Assembly: GCA_021200075.1 (NCBI GenBank)
Contig: JAJQGZ010000078.1
Coordinates: forward strand, 1 to 10,088
DNA: 10,088 nt
Direction: 5' to 3'
Origin: Clostridiales bacterium
GTDB lineage: Bacteria; Bacillota; Clostridia; Oscillospirales; Acutalibacteraceae
A program made the position numbers and the translations under genes. Within the stretch, counting starts at the first letter, position 1; every line of letters starts with the position of its first letter. Under the pieces are notes generated by a model that was not told the origin of the DNA, made no database searches, and was given only the letters and a program-made list of their open reading frames with translations. Below, in pieces: positions 1 through 6,154 of this stretch.

Positions 1-773
1 ATAGGCATATCGCCGTATTTATTTATAACCGCTTTTGTGACTGAAATAATATTTTCGCACACAGCAGAAAGTACAAATTTAGAAATATCCTCTTTCGGCT
101 CTCCGAGGTTAAACATACTGACGGCTTTATTTTCAATACCCGATAAAGAGCATTCACACCCGTTTACCGATGGCTTTATTTTGAAAGTTCTGTCTGATTT
201 AAGAGAAAACTTGTCCAGCTCCCTGCCGCACGGAAATTCAAGCCCCAGCATAACGCCTGCTCGGTCAATCGCTTGTCCGGCTTTTAAATCATTGCTGCCG
301 CCGATTCTCTGAGCCGAAATTATATCGTTTCCGTCAGGTGAAACAAGAAGCGCTTCGGTAGTTCCCCCGCTGATATGAAAAGCAATAAACTTTTCTTTAA
401 TCAAATCAAGCCGATTTACGGAATAAAGACCTGCCAATATGTGACATATTTGATGCGAGGTTTTATAAAGCGGACAATTAATTACGGCGGAAGCCGACAC
501 TGCCGAGTTTACTCCAGCAAGAAAGCATGGCATATAGCTACCATCAACATTCCTCGGTCTGTCGGTAACGCCGACGGCGCAAATATCTTGATTTATACCT
601 GCTTCTTCAAAAAGGATTGGCAAATTAACGGTGTGCTGAAACAAAGCTTCGCTTTGACGAAGTCCCTTTTCACCACTTTTAACGGTAAGTATTTTCCTGT
701 GCTGAACAATATTTTCTCCGTCAAAAAGAGCCAAAGAGGTTGTATAGTTACTGGTATCAATACCTAAGTACAT
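1..773 (-). CDS. TsaD-like protein (peptidase M22 / glycoprotease family paralogue), 3' end beyond window
   Basis: An open frame of 257 codons runs from ATG at 773 off the left edge without a stop. It belongs to the TsaD/Kae1/M22 ASKHA-fold family. The N-terminus MYLGIDTSNYTTSLAL matches the family phosphate-binding strand. Residues 107-111 (HQICH) give the HxxxH metal pair of TsaD, 134-139 read ISGGTT, 165-179 resemble the GEAFDK...LLGL block, and SLSGIENK (209-216) matches the FSGLK segment. The usual GPGLxG stretch is replaced by DRPRNVDGSYMPCFLAG (71-87), and GEAFD reads GQAID. These changes suggest a clostridial paralogue rather than the TsaD that makes t6A in tRNA; its function is unknown. 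The third metal ligand of TsaD (C-terminal Asp) lies outside the window. The ATG follows the nusB TAA directly, with AGAGG about 10 bases upstream, so the two genes are probably co-transcribed and coupled. Family is fairly sure, role is not. Confidence 0.85.
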   Translation of the reverse strand, partial: MYLGIDTSNYTTSLALFDGENIVQHRKILTVKSGEKGLRQSEALFQHTVNLPILFEEAGINQDICAVGVTDRPRNVDGSYMPCFLAGVNSAVSASAVINCPLYKTSHQICHILAGLYSVNRLDLIKEKFIAFHISGGTTEALLVSPDGNDIISAQRIGGSNDLKAGQAIDRAGVMLGLEFPCGRELDKFSLKSDRTFKIKPSVNGCECSLSGIENKAVSMFNLGEPKEDISKFVLSAVCENIISVTKAVINKYGDMP

Positions 774-1169
774 TTACTTTTTACCTCTGACTACGGAACC
801 GAGTACGCCGTTTATATATGAAGCGTCGGACTTTTCACCGTATTTTTTTGCAAGCTCGACAGCCTCGTTTATGCAAACGCTGTCGGGAACATCGTCAACA
901 TACATTATCTCGTATACGGAAACATATAAAATTGCAAGCGATACCTTTGGCAAGCGGTGGGTATTCCATCGCTTTGAATATGTATTAATTATATTGTCAA
1001 GTTCTTCCGTCTTTTCAGCCAGTCCGTAAAAAACTTCCTTAGCATAAGAGCTGACCTCACATACATTATCGCTGTACAAGGCAATTAAATCATCCAAATC
1101 ATCTCCGCTGTCAAAGAGATTTTCAAACGCAAGAAAAAATGCCTGTTCCCTCATTTCACTTCTTTTCAT
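774..1169 (-). CDS. nusB: Transcription antitermination factor NusB
   Basis: This 131-residue protein has the normal length of NusB, the all-helical factor that binds boxA RNA with NusE (ribosomal protein S10) and keeps RNA polymerase processive on rRNA operons. The N-terminus MKRSEMREQAFFLAF fits the basic RRxAREtALQxLF helix. The C-terminal part INEAVELAKKYGEKS followed by YINGVLGSV is the family signature. The ATG at 1169 has only a weak, distant AAAGG upstream; no better in-frame start is visible. It lies 137 bases after asp23 and its stop abuts the ATG of the TsaD-like gene. The same asp23 (yqhY)-nusB pairing occurs in Bacillus subtilis downstream of spoIIIA. No lesions are seen. Identification is confident. 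Confidence 0.96.
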   Translation of the reverse strand: MKRSEMREQAFFLAFENLFDSGDDLDDLIALYSDNVCEVSSYAKEVFYGLAEKTEELDNIINTYSKRWNTHRLPKVSLAILYVSVYEIMYVDDVPDSVCINEAVELAKKYGEKSDASYINGVLGSVVRGKK

Positions 1170-1256
1170 ACAAATTTAACTGCCTTTCTTAATATATAAA
1201 TTCAATGTATCCGATTACGCCTTATGCCGAGCATAGAATTTTGCAATCGTAAATCA

Positions 1257-1290
1257 AAATGCCGACAATATATACTACTGCCGGCTTTTT
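1257..1290 (-). terminator. Hairpin between asp23 and nusB, possible weak terminator or attenuator
   Basis: On the minus strand GCCGGCA (1285-1279) pairs with TGTCGGC (1267-1261) over 7 bp with one G-T wobble and an 11-base loop. It is followed by ATTTT. It lies 22 bases after the asp23 stop and about 90 bases before nusB. The U-tract is short, so partial termination or mRNA processing is more likely than a full stop. On the plus strand the same structure is followed by TTTTT, but no plus-strand gene reads into it. Confidence 0.4.
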
Positions 1291-1306
1291 AGAATCGCTT
1301 TGATGA

Positions 1307-1699
1307 TTACTTTTCACTTTCTGCGGATTCGGCGGTATTAACCGGCTCCTCAAAATCAATACCCACTACAATAACATTAACCTTTGCGACAAGTCTGCCC
1401 GTCATATTCTGTACGGATTCCTTAACCGCATTTTGCACATTAGCCGCAATGGTCTGCAACTTTTTACCCGGTGCAGTATTAATGTATATGCTGATAACGA
1501 TACTATCATCTTCCTGCGTTATTCTTGCCGGTCTCATCACCTTGAGGCTGCCCTGCTTTAATGTGTTCACCACATCCACGGGTCTGTTGCAAAAAGATGA
1601 TACGCCGTCAACATCCTTAGCGGCGTTTACCGCTATAGAGGACAAAACCTCTTCAGAAATAACAAGCTCACCCATTGAGCTTTTAGCGGAAATTTCCAT
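1307..1699 (-). CDS. Asp23/Gls24 family (DUF322, YqhY-like) protein
   Basis: This 130-residue protein matches the Asp23/Gls24 family. The opening GELVISEEVLSSIAVNAAKDVDGV is followed by a KVMRPARI segment, a central strand SIVISIYINTAPGKKL, and an amphipathic AANVQNAVKESVQNMTG helix leading to the strand KVNVIVVGIDF. The acidic tail (about residues 116-130) is variable. B. subtilis YqhY sits at the same place, between the spoIIIA/acc cluster and nusB, and has been linked to fatty-acid synthesis control at acetyl-CoA carboxylase. Here accB and accC are absent from the interval, so any such link is inference. The ATG at 1699 has AAGGA about 10 bases upstream. The gene is intact and probably heads the asp23-nusB-TsaD-like transcript from the promoter at 1861-1889. 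Confidence 0.92.
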   Translation of the reverse strand: MEISAKSSMGELVISEEVLSSIAVNAAKDVDGVSSFCNRPVDVVNTLKQGSLKVMRPARITQEDDSIVISIYINTAPGKKLQTIAANVQNAVKESVQNMTGRLVAKVNVIVVGIDFEEPVNTAESAESEK

Positions 1700-1744
1700 A
1701 AAACCATTGTCCTTCCGACTGCATTATTAAACAATTCGCTTTGC

Positions 1745-1758
1745 CCGACAGCAGTCGG
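1745..1758 (-). other. Small stem-loop in the asp23 leader
   Basis: CCGAC and GTCGG form a perfect 5-bp stem with a 4-base loop. It lies 46 bases upstream of the asp23 ATG, within the leader expected from the promoter at 1861-1889. A second 6-bp inverted repeat, AGTTGA and TCAACT with a 16-base spacer, sits at about 1819-1846, just after the predicted transcription start. No U-tract follows either one. The 246-base gap between spoIIIAH and asp23 holds no gene I can support. Confidence 0.3.
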
Positions 1759-1860
1759 TCAGGAAAACGGATACGGCTTTATCGCTTAATAATCGTAAAT
1801 CCGTGCACATCAGCAGATAGTTGAATACTTTATAGCAAACTCAACTCCTGTATTTTTAGT

Positions 1861-1889
1861 AGTATAACACAAATTGAATAAATATACAA
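1861..1889 (-). promoter_or_regulatory. Probable sigma-A promoter for asp23-nusB-TsaD-like
   Basis: On the minus strand TTGTAT (1889-1884) and TATACT (1866-1861) are separated by exactly 17 bases. The -10 matches the consensus at 5 of 6 positions; the -35 only at 3 of 6. A start near 1854 would leave a leader of about 155 bases before asp23. It would let the housekeeping genes be expressed independently of the sporulation operon upstream, which fits their intact state next to a decaying operon. Confidence 0.55.
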
Positions 1890-1940
1890 GATATTTGTAT
1901 TAATTTGCCATTAATTTTAGAAAGACAAACGGTTGGCTGT

Positions 1941-1958
1941 AAAAATCAGTTTGACTGA
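1941..1958 (-). terminator. Weak intrinsic terminator at the end of spoIIIAH
   Basis: On the minus strand TCAGT and ACTGA form a 5-bp stem with a 3-base loop (CAA), followed at once by TTTTT. The stem overlaps the last codons and TGA stop of spoIIIAH. It is short and AT-rich, so termination would be weak, but the placement at the operon end, before a new promoter, is appropriate. Confidence 0.35.
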
Positions 1959-2570
1959 ATAATAGTCACATTGCTGTAAGAACAGCCGAGCTGTGCCGTT
2001 GCAATCTCCTTTATCTGCAAAATAACGGTATCCGTAAGCTCCTCGGCATCTACTATAATATCAACCTTTGTGCCGTCCTCGTTGATAACCGCAAGGCAAT
2101 TGTCAATTCCCTTTGCCTTTACAAGAGTTTCAATTTTATTTTCTATCGAAATCATATCGGAAATTGAAGATATTTTCTCTGCAGCTTCCTTATGCGCACT
2201 GTCGTTTTCTTGTGACGAGTCTATTTATATTTTGTAGTTTTTCAAGGCTTTGATCTCTTGCGGATTCTCTTTCAAGCCGAGCGTCGGAGAAATAAGCGTT
2301 TTCCATAGTCGTTTCGGTAGTTGCATCGACATATGTTGCCTCGCCGAGAATTTTATCCTCACTGTCAACGAAAACCGTACTTATTTTTGTTGAAATGTCG
2401 CTGTTTTCCCAATACCAGTTGCCGGCAACTCCTACGCCGAGCAGAAGTATAAAGCAGGAAACCGCCGTTTTCGTTTTCAGCGAGCGTCTCTTTTTAAGCT
2501 GTTCTTCAGTAAGAATCGGCTTTTGCTTTTGCTTCTTTTCTTTGTCCTTTTTCACTTTATTTTTTCTCAT
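1946..2570 (-). pseudogene. spoIIIAH: spoIIIAH, frameshifted (stage III sporulation protein AH)
   Basis: SpoIIIAH is the mother-cell membrane protein whose YscJ/FliF-like extracellular domain pairs with forespore SpoIIQ. The ATG at 2570 is preceded by AAAGGTGA. A lysine-rich N-terminus (to about residue 32) is followed by one membrane span (about 33-53) and an extracellular part. At 2224-2226 the coding strand reads ATAAATAGAC. The upstream frame then goes LQNINRLVT... to a TAA about a dozen codons on. Removing one A gives LQNIIDSSQENDSAHKEAAE and joins the C-terminal domain ENKIETLVKAKGIDNCL...NVTIIQSN, which ends at TGA 1948-1946. The 625-base span is one base too long; the repaired protein would be about 207 residues. 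The broken product lacks the conserved C-terminal domain. A read or assembly error in an A run is the alternative. Confidence 0.85.
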
Positions 2571-2580
2571 ATAATCACCT

Positions 2581-3111
2581 TTATTCTTTGATTTTTGAAA
2601 CAGAAACTCTGTTTGTAGATATATTAAAAAGAGATGTAACGGTATCTGTAACAGTCTCCTTAATAACAACATCATCGCCGCCGGAGCAGACAATTGTAAC
2701 ACCGAGTATCTTTGGATAATACTCTTTAAGCAAAACAGGTTCTTCATCGTTATTTGAATCGTAAATTACATATTCCTCGCTCGTGCTTGAAGAATCGGTA
2801 TCGCTGTCGCTTTGAACATCGGTGGCATAAACGTTCTCGCTTGAGTTCTCGAGCGTGACCATAATCTTACATTCCCCGACCCCGTTAATAGAAGATATAA
2901 TTTCCGTTAGCTTTTGTTCTATCTCATCTGCGTAATCTTCACTGCTGACGGTCTGTACAGTATCATCGTCAATATCCTTTGAAGCATTTGAGAACATATC
3001 CAAAACGCCTATCAACAATATTCCGATAAGACCGACCGCAACAATAATTTTAATCCTTTCGGAATCATTATTTTTTAAATAATTAATCGCATCCGTTAGT
3101 TTATTCTCCAA
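2581..3111 (-). CDS. spoIIIAG: Stage III sporulation protein AG
   Basis: This intact protein of 176 residues is SpoIIIAG, which oligomerises into a large ring in the intermembrane space of the SpoIIIA-SpoIIQ channel. A short N-terminal cytoplasmic part precedes a single membrane span (KIIVAVGLIGILLIGVLDMF). The ring-building domain follows, with IEQKLTEIISSINGVGECK and MVTLENSSENVYA, then an Asp/Ser-rich variable loop, and the conserved YPKILGVTIVCSGG and a NRVSVSKIK end. I chose TTG at 3111 because GGAGG lies 9 bases upstream; a frame-extending TTG at 3132 has no such site. The start overlaps the end of spoIIIAF by 11 bases, and spoIIIAH begins 10 bases after the stop. No lesion is seen, in contrast to most of the operon. 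Confidence 0.92.
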   Translation of the reverse strand: MENKLTDAINYLKNNDSERIKIIVAVGLIGILLIGVLDMFSNASKDIDDDTVQTVSSEDYADEIEQKLTEIISSINGVGECKIMVTLENSSENVYATDVQSDSDTDSSSTSEEYVIYDSNNDEEPVLLKEYYPKILGVTIVCSGGDDVVIKETVTDTVTSLFNISTNRVSVSKIKE

Positions 3112-3538
3112 TGTAATACACCTCCGCCGCAAGTCCCAGGCTGTCGTATATCAGGCTTTTAACTTCATCTTTTGAATACTCGTCGGGTATACTGACTGTA
3201 AGGCTGTTAATTGTTATTTCTTCATCAACAAGCGTAACACTGCAATCCACATTTACTCCGTCATAGCCGGCGTTTTCAAGAGAGGATTTTACCTTTGCCG
3301 AAATAAGTGAAGAATATGTATCCTCCTCCTGTTCTTCAACATCGGATATTTGCATATCGGGAAATGCAAATGAAATATCTCCGTCGGTAAAAGGTATTAA
3401 AAACGATACAAATATAAAGAGTGAAAGTATCACCCTGCCGTATTTCCCGATTACGCCGCTCGGCAAAAGCAGGGATATAACAACGCAAACGATTAAAGTT
3501 ATATATGTTCCGAAAATCCATTCCTTTACAAAATTCAT
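3101..3538 (-). CDS. spoIIIAF: Stage III sporulation protein AF
   Basis: This intact 145-residue protein is SpoIIIAF. The N-terminus MNFVKEWIFGTYITLIVCVV leads into two membrane spans around SLLLPSG and GKYGRVILSLFIFVSFLIPF, the usual arrangement with the conserved LLPSG turn. The C-terminal soluble part (about residues 70-145) carries the small ring-building fold of the family, ending SLIYDSLGLAAEVYYIGE. It is rather short for the family. The ATG at 3538 follows the ancestral TAA of spoIIIAE with no gap, which shows where spoIIIAE used to end. The 3' end overlaps the spoIIIAG start by 11 bases. Its role in the channel is structural; no enzymatic residues are expected. Confidence 0.9.
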   Translation of the reverse strand: MNFVKEWIFGTYITLIVCVVISLLLPSGVIGKYGRVILSLFIFVSFLIPFTDGDISFAFPDMQISDVEEQEEDTYSSLISAKVKSSLENAGYDGVNVDCSVTLVDEEITINSLTVSIPDEYSKDEVKSLIYDSLGLAAEVYYIGE

Positions 3539-4659
3539 TTAATTCACCGTTTTTGTGGCAATCAATATTCCTATGGAAATAATTGTCGTAACCATTGTAA
3601 GAATCAAAATAACATTAACAATCATCAAAGCGTCCTTAAACACTTGAATAGTACCAGACGAGTTGCTACACGAAAAAAGCTTTGAACATACATCGGCAAC
3701 ACTTAAAATAAAGCGTCAAAGACTCGCTTCCGTAATCGCAGGGAGAAATATTGCGGCAACGGCAATTATTCCGACCACTCCCACGCTTGTTTTAATAAGG
3801 ATTGAATAACTTTGAATAGACAAAAGACCTTCGCTGATTGAACTACCTATTACCGGAACAACGGAGTTTATCGCAAAACGAACCGAACGCAAACCGAGAG
3901 CGTCTGCTCGTGAAGCGACGGCTGTTTTCAGCGACAAAATCGAAACAAAAACAGCGGATAATAATGAAACAAGTGTTGTAATAACCTTTTTGACTGCGGC
4001 AGTTATACCGCCCAAATTAAGCTCTTTCCTCATTGACGAGCATATGCCCAAAGCAAGGAAGCACTGCGTTACCGGCATAAAAAATCTGCTCGATATAAAA
4101 TTCACACCCTGTGCGAGCGTCAGAAGGTTGTATTTACGGAAAATGATGCAGACGCAAAACCCGAAGCCGCAACTATGATACAAAAAGCTGGAAAGAAAGC
4201 AAACGAGAAATCTGAGCAAAGCTTAACGGTGGAAGCACAAAGAGCAATGCAGTTTGAAATTTTCGTCACGAGAAAAACGGATATAACCAGGTTTGAAATC
4301 GTTTCATAAAATTGTTCGGTTATACTGCTGTTTAGCCGTGAACCGAAAAACTTGAAAAGAGATGATAAAATAATAAATGCAATTACAACAATCCCGGGTT
4401 TTAGCGCTCCTTCAGCCTTTTCACTGACAATACCCATAATAATATCTATTATGTCTATGTCATTAAAGGAAATATCAGTTATATTTTCATAATCAAAATC
4501 GCTTAAACCGAATTCTTCAAGCAAATCGTATGTATCGTCATCAAGAGTTTCAAAAGACAAAAGGTCAAAAGAATCAAGATAGTCTAAATATTCCGACGCA
4601 TAACACGGAAACTCAAGTATAAGCAAAACAACAACCAAAGCAAGTAAAAATCTTTTCAT
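3539..4659 (-). pseudogene. spoIIIAE: spoIIIAE, frameshifted and carrying an in-frame TGA (stage III sporulation protein AE)
   Basis: SpoIIIAE is the large multi-span membrane protein of the SpoIIIA complex. The ATG at 4659 overlaps the spoIIIAD TGA as ATGA. A signal-like stretch (residues 1-21), an acidic region and several membrane spans are recognisable, including FFPAFCIIVAASGFASAS. The frame stops at 4122-4120, just after SFSVNTTF. The frame one base over continues LTLAQGVNFISSRFFMPVTQ through the conserved block VPVIGSSISEGLLS and FLPAI. The span is 1121 bases, so one base is missing, probably within about 4119-4130. The second part meets TGA at 3718-3716 after AITEASL. The same frame then stays open for 58 further codons to TAA 3541-3539, directly before spoIIIAF. 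The TGA most likely replaced a sense codon such as TGG or CGA. The repaired length is about 373 residues, normal for the family. Confidence 0.85.
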
Positions 4660-5035
4660 TTTAACAGTCCAGTCACAATTTCAATTACGGATTCAAAAAG
4701 CGGAAGCGTTATTATAAGCATTAATATTTTTGCGGCAATTTCGGTTTGAGATGCAAGGACACTCTCTCCGCAGTCCCTGCAAATATTGCTCAAAAGTTGT
4801 GAAATAAGCGAAAGCGCGAGCACCTTGAGCATCAGCTTCAAATACGACGAAACTCCCGAGACGCTCTCGGTAAGGTCTGATATTTTACCGATAAGAGTAT
4901 ATAAATCTCCTGTAATCAGAGCAAATACGCGTAATGCGGCGCATATCACCGTAAGGAGAGAAAATTCACGCCCGTATTTTTTTAAAAAACTGAAGCAATA
5001 AGAGCCGTAAAAATAATTGCAGAAATTTTTATCAT
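4656..5035 (-). pseudogene. spoIIIAD: spoIIIAD, frameshifted near its start (stage III sporulation protein AD)
   Basis: SpoIIIAD is a small membrane protein with several spans. Its ATG at 5035 overlaps the spoIIIAC TGA as ATGA and reads MIKISAIIFTALIASVF, a good first membrane span, then hits TAA at a T6A7 junction (T run 4984-4989, A run 4977-4983 in plus coordinates). Adding one T gives VFLKKYGREFSLL and joins an otherwise perfect family sequence with LKLMLKVLALSLISQLLSNICRDCGE, SVLASQTEIAAKI and ITLPLFESV. The span of 380 bases is one short of 127 codons. A longer frame from TTG at 5042 looks intact (128 codons) but begins with a hydrophilic, Tyr/Asn/Cys-rich segment that is the out-of-frame reading of this span, so I reject it. 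The stop overlaps the spoIIIAE start. A homopolymer miscall is the alternative. Confidence 0.8.
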
Positions 5036-5226
5036 AGGTCAAAAAGGGATTTTACGGTTGAGAATAATTCACTTATCTGAGGAATTAGCATCATCAGCAC
5101 AACGATTACACCCGCAAGAGTGGTTAGCATTGCCTGCTCTTCCCTTCCGCTTCTGTTCAATACCATATTAAGGGCCGCAACAATTATACCGATTGCCACA
5201 ATTTTAAAAATAAAATCAACTTCCAT
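5032..5226 (-). CDS. spoIIIAC: Stage III sporulation protein AC
   Basis: This intact 64-residue protein is SpoIIIAC, a two-span membrane component of the mother-cell part of the channel. The order is MEVDFIFKIVAIGIIVAALN (span 1), the strongly conserved GREEQAML loop, then LAGVIVVLMMLIPQISELF (span 2) and a short tail. Length and sequence are typical of the family. GGAGG lies 4-5 bases before the ATG, inside the 8-bp palindrome TCCCGGGA, and the TGA overlaps the spoIIIAD ATG. It is one of only three spoIIIA genes here without a visible lesion, though as the shortest target that alone means little. Confidence 0.95.
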   Translation of the reverse strand: MEVDFIFKIVAIGIIVAALNMVLNRSGREEQAMLTTLAGVIVVLMMLIPQISELFSTVKSLFDL

Positions 5227-5275
5227 TTTTCCTCCCGGGAACGGTTACGAGCATTTTAACGCCGAATAAGCCTTA

Positions 5276-5719
5276 TCATATCAGCATCAACGAAACAATA
5301 ATCCCCGCAGAAACGCTGAAAGACATATAAAGTCCTTTGCGCATATTAAAATTTTTCGCATACTGTTTTTTTAAACTCTTCAAAATGAGCCGAATATTTC
5401 TCAAGATATTTAACTTGAGTTTCGGCATCATACTTGCTTATAACGTCAAACAACTCGGATATATTAGCGGTTTCCTCTTTGTCAAGCGGAGAGTAGCTGT
5501 CAATATTATACAAATCGTATTTTTCACGCAGCTTTGACATTATTACATCTGTGTCCGGTGCGGTATTTTTAAGCAAAAGTATTATTCTTTGAGCAAGAAA
5601 CTTTGAGCAAGAAAAACAATATCTTCGGTATAGCTTATCTGCGATTTTTTATATCTAGCCGCCGTCATTCCCGACAGAAAAGAAAAAGCCGTTATCATTA
5701 TAATTCCTGCTGCTTTCAA
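5276..5719 (-). pseudogene. spoIIIAB: spoIIIAB, two frameshift lesions (stage III sporulation protein AB)
   Basis: SpoIIIAB has a membrane span at each end and a helical middle. I place the start at TTG 5719, which has GGAGG 6 bases upstream and gives the span KAAGIIMITAFSFLSGMTAA followed by RYKKSQ, as in the family; ATG 5698 is an alternative. After DIVFLAQ a 14-bp tandem duplication (5587-5614) shifts the frame, giving a TAA within a few codons. With one copy removed the protein reads FLAQRIILLLKNTAPD onward. A second lesion is an A7 run at about 5367-5373, where A6 is needed: KKQYAKNFNMRKGLYMS then follows and a final span ends in SLMLI with TGA 5278-5276. The two lesions add 15 bases in total but do not rescue each other, because the stop after the duplication comes first. 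The repaired protein has about 142 residues, shorter than the usual 170 or so. Confidence 0.85.
5587..5614. repeat. 14-bp perfect tandem duplication inside spoIIIAB
   Basis: CTTTGAGCAAGAAA occurs twice, head to tail, at 5587-5600 and 5601-5614 (plus strand). The period ends exactly at both edges. Deleting one copy restores the spoIIIAB frame, so the second copy is best read as a recent slippage or misalignment duplication. Confidence 0.95.
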
Positions 5720-6013
5720 GGCTGTCCTCCGTTATATCATATATTTCAAATTCGTTTGTATAATCCATAAGCAAAACGATATATTCAAATTCATTAATAG
5801 CAATCAAGTTTTTTATAATACTTCTTTTCAGCAAGTCCTCTTTTGTCTCGGCGTGAACCGTAACCATAAAGCTTACGCTGGCAGAAAAGCCGAATTTTAT
5901 CGACTCAAGCTCGCTGTCATTGCCTATTTCATCGCAAATTATTATATCGGGAGAAAGAGTCCTTATAGCAATTTCAATACCGTGAGATTTTGAAAAACCG
6001 GTTATTACATCGG

Positions 6014-6042
6014 TATTTAATCCGACATATTTAATCCGACAT
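6014..6042. repeat. 14-bp tandem duplication inside spoIIIAA
   Basis: ATTTAATCCGACAT occurs at 6015-6028 and again at 6029-6042; the 14-base periodicity extends one base left to 6014. Deleting one copy restores the reading frame through the conserved NTDV...SPDIIICDEIG part of SpoIIIAA. It is unrelated in sequence to the 14-bp duplication in spoIIIAB. Confidence 0.95.
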
Positions 6043-6147
6043 TGAAATTACCGCAGACTTCCTCCCTTTCGTCAATAATAATCGTCTTTGCATATCTGCC
6101 GGCAAAGCCCGAGGAAAGTATCCTTGACGCATCTCTTATGAAAGCGG

Positions 6148-6154
6148 TTTTTTT
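6148..6154 (-). other. A7 homopolymer at the Walker A lysine codon of spoIIIAA
   Basis: The coding strand reads CTCGG, then seven A, then CCGC. Five A would encode GKTAF, matching GxxxxGKT; eight would also keep frame but insert an extra Lys before Thr. Seven gives GKKPLS and a stop. The tract is long enough for replication or transcription slippage and for a sequencing miscall. Confidence 0.8.

Noticed and set aside
37..767. Plus-strand frames at 37-312 and 375-767
   Set aside because: They lie opposite the TsaD-like gene, whose motifs (HxxxH, SGGTT, SLSG) are clear on the minus strand.
3716..3718. TGA in spoIIIAE read as Trp (alternative genetic code)
   Set aside because: TGA ends spoIIIAC, spoIIIAD, spoIIIAB (repaired), spoIIIAH and the GtrA-YfhO gene at sensible places, and long genes here have no internal TGA. 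A single nonsense change in a decaying gene is simpler.
4656..5042. Intact 128-codon spoIIIAD from TTG 5042
   Set aside because: Its first 18 or so residues are hydrophilic and unlike the family, while the frame from the ATGA overlap encodes the expected membrane span. Only the part after LKKYGRE is real.
5276..5719. Programmed frameshifting or transcript slippage as the way spoIIIAA/AB/AD are expressed
   Set aside because: Slippage at A7 or T6A7 might repair single sites, but it cannot skip the two 14-bp duplications or the TGA in spoIIIAE.
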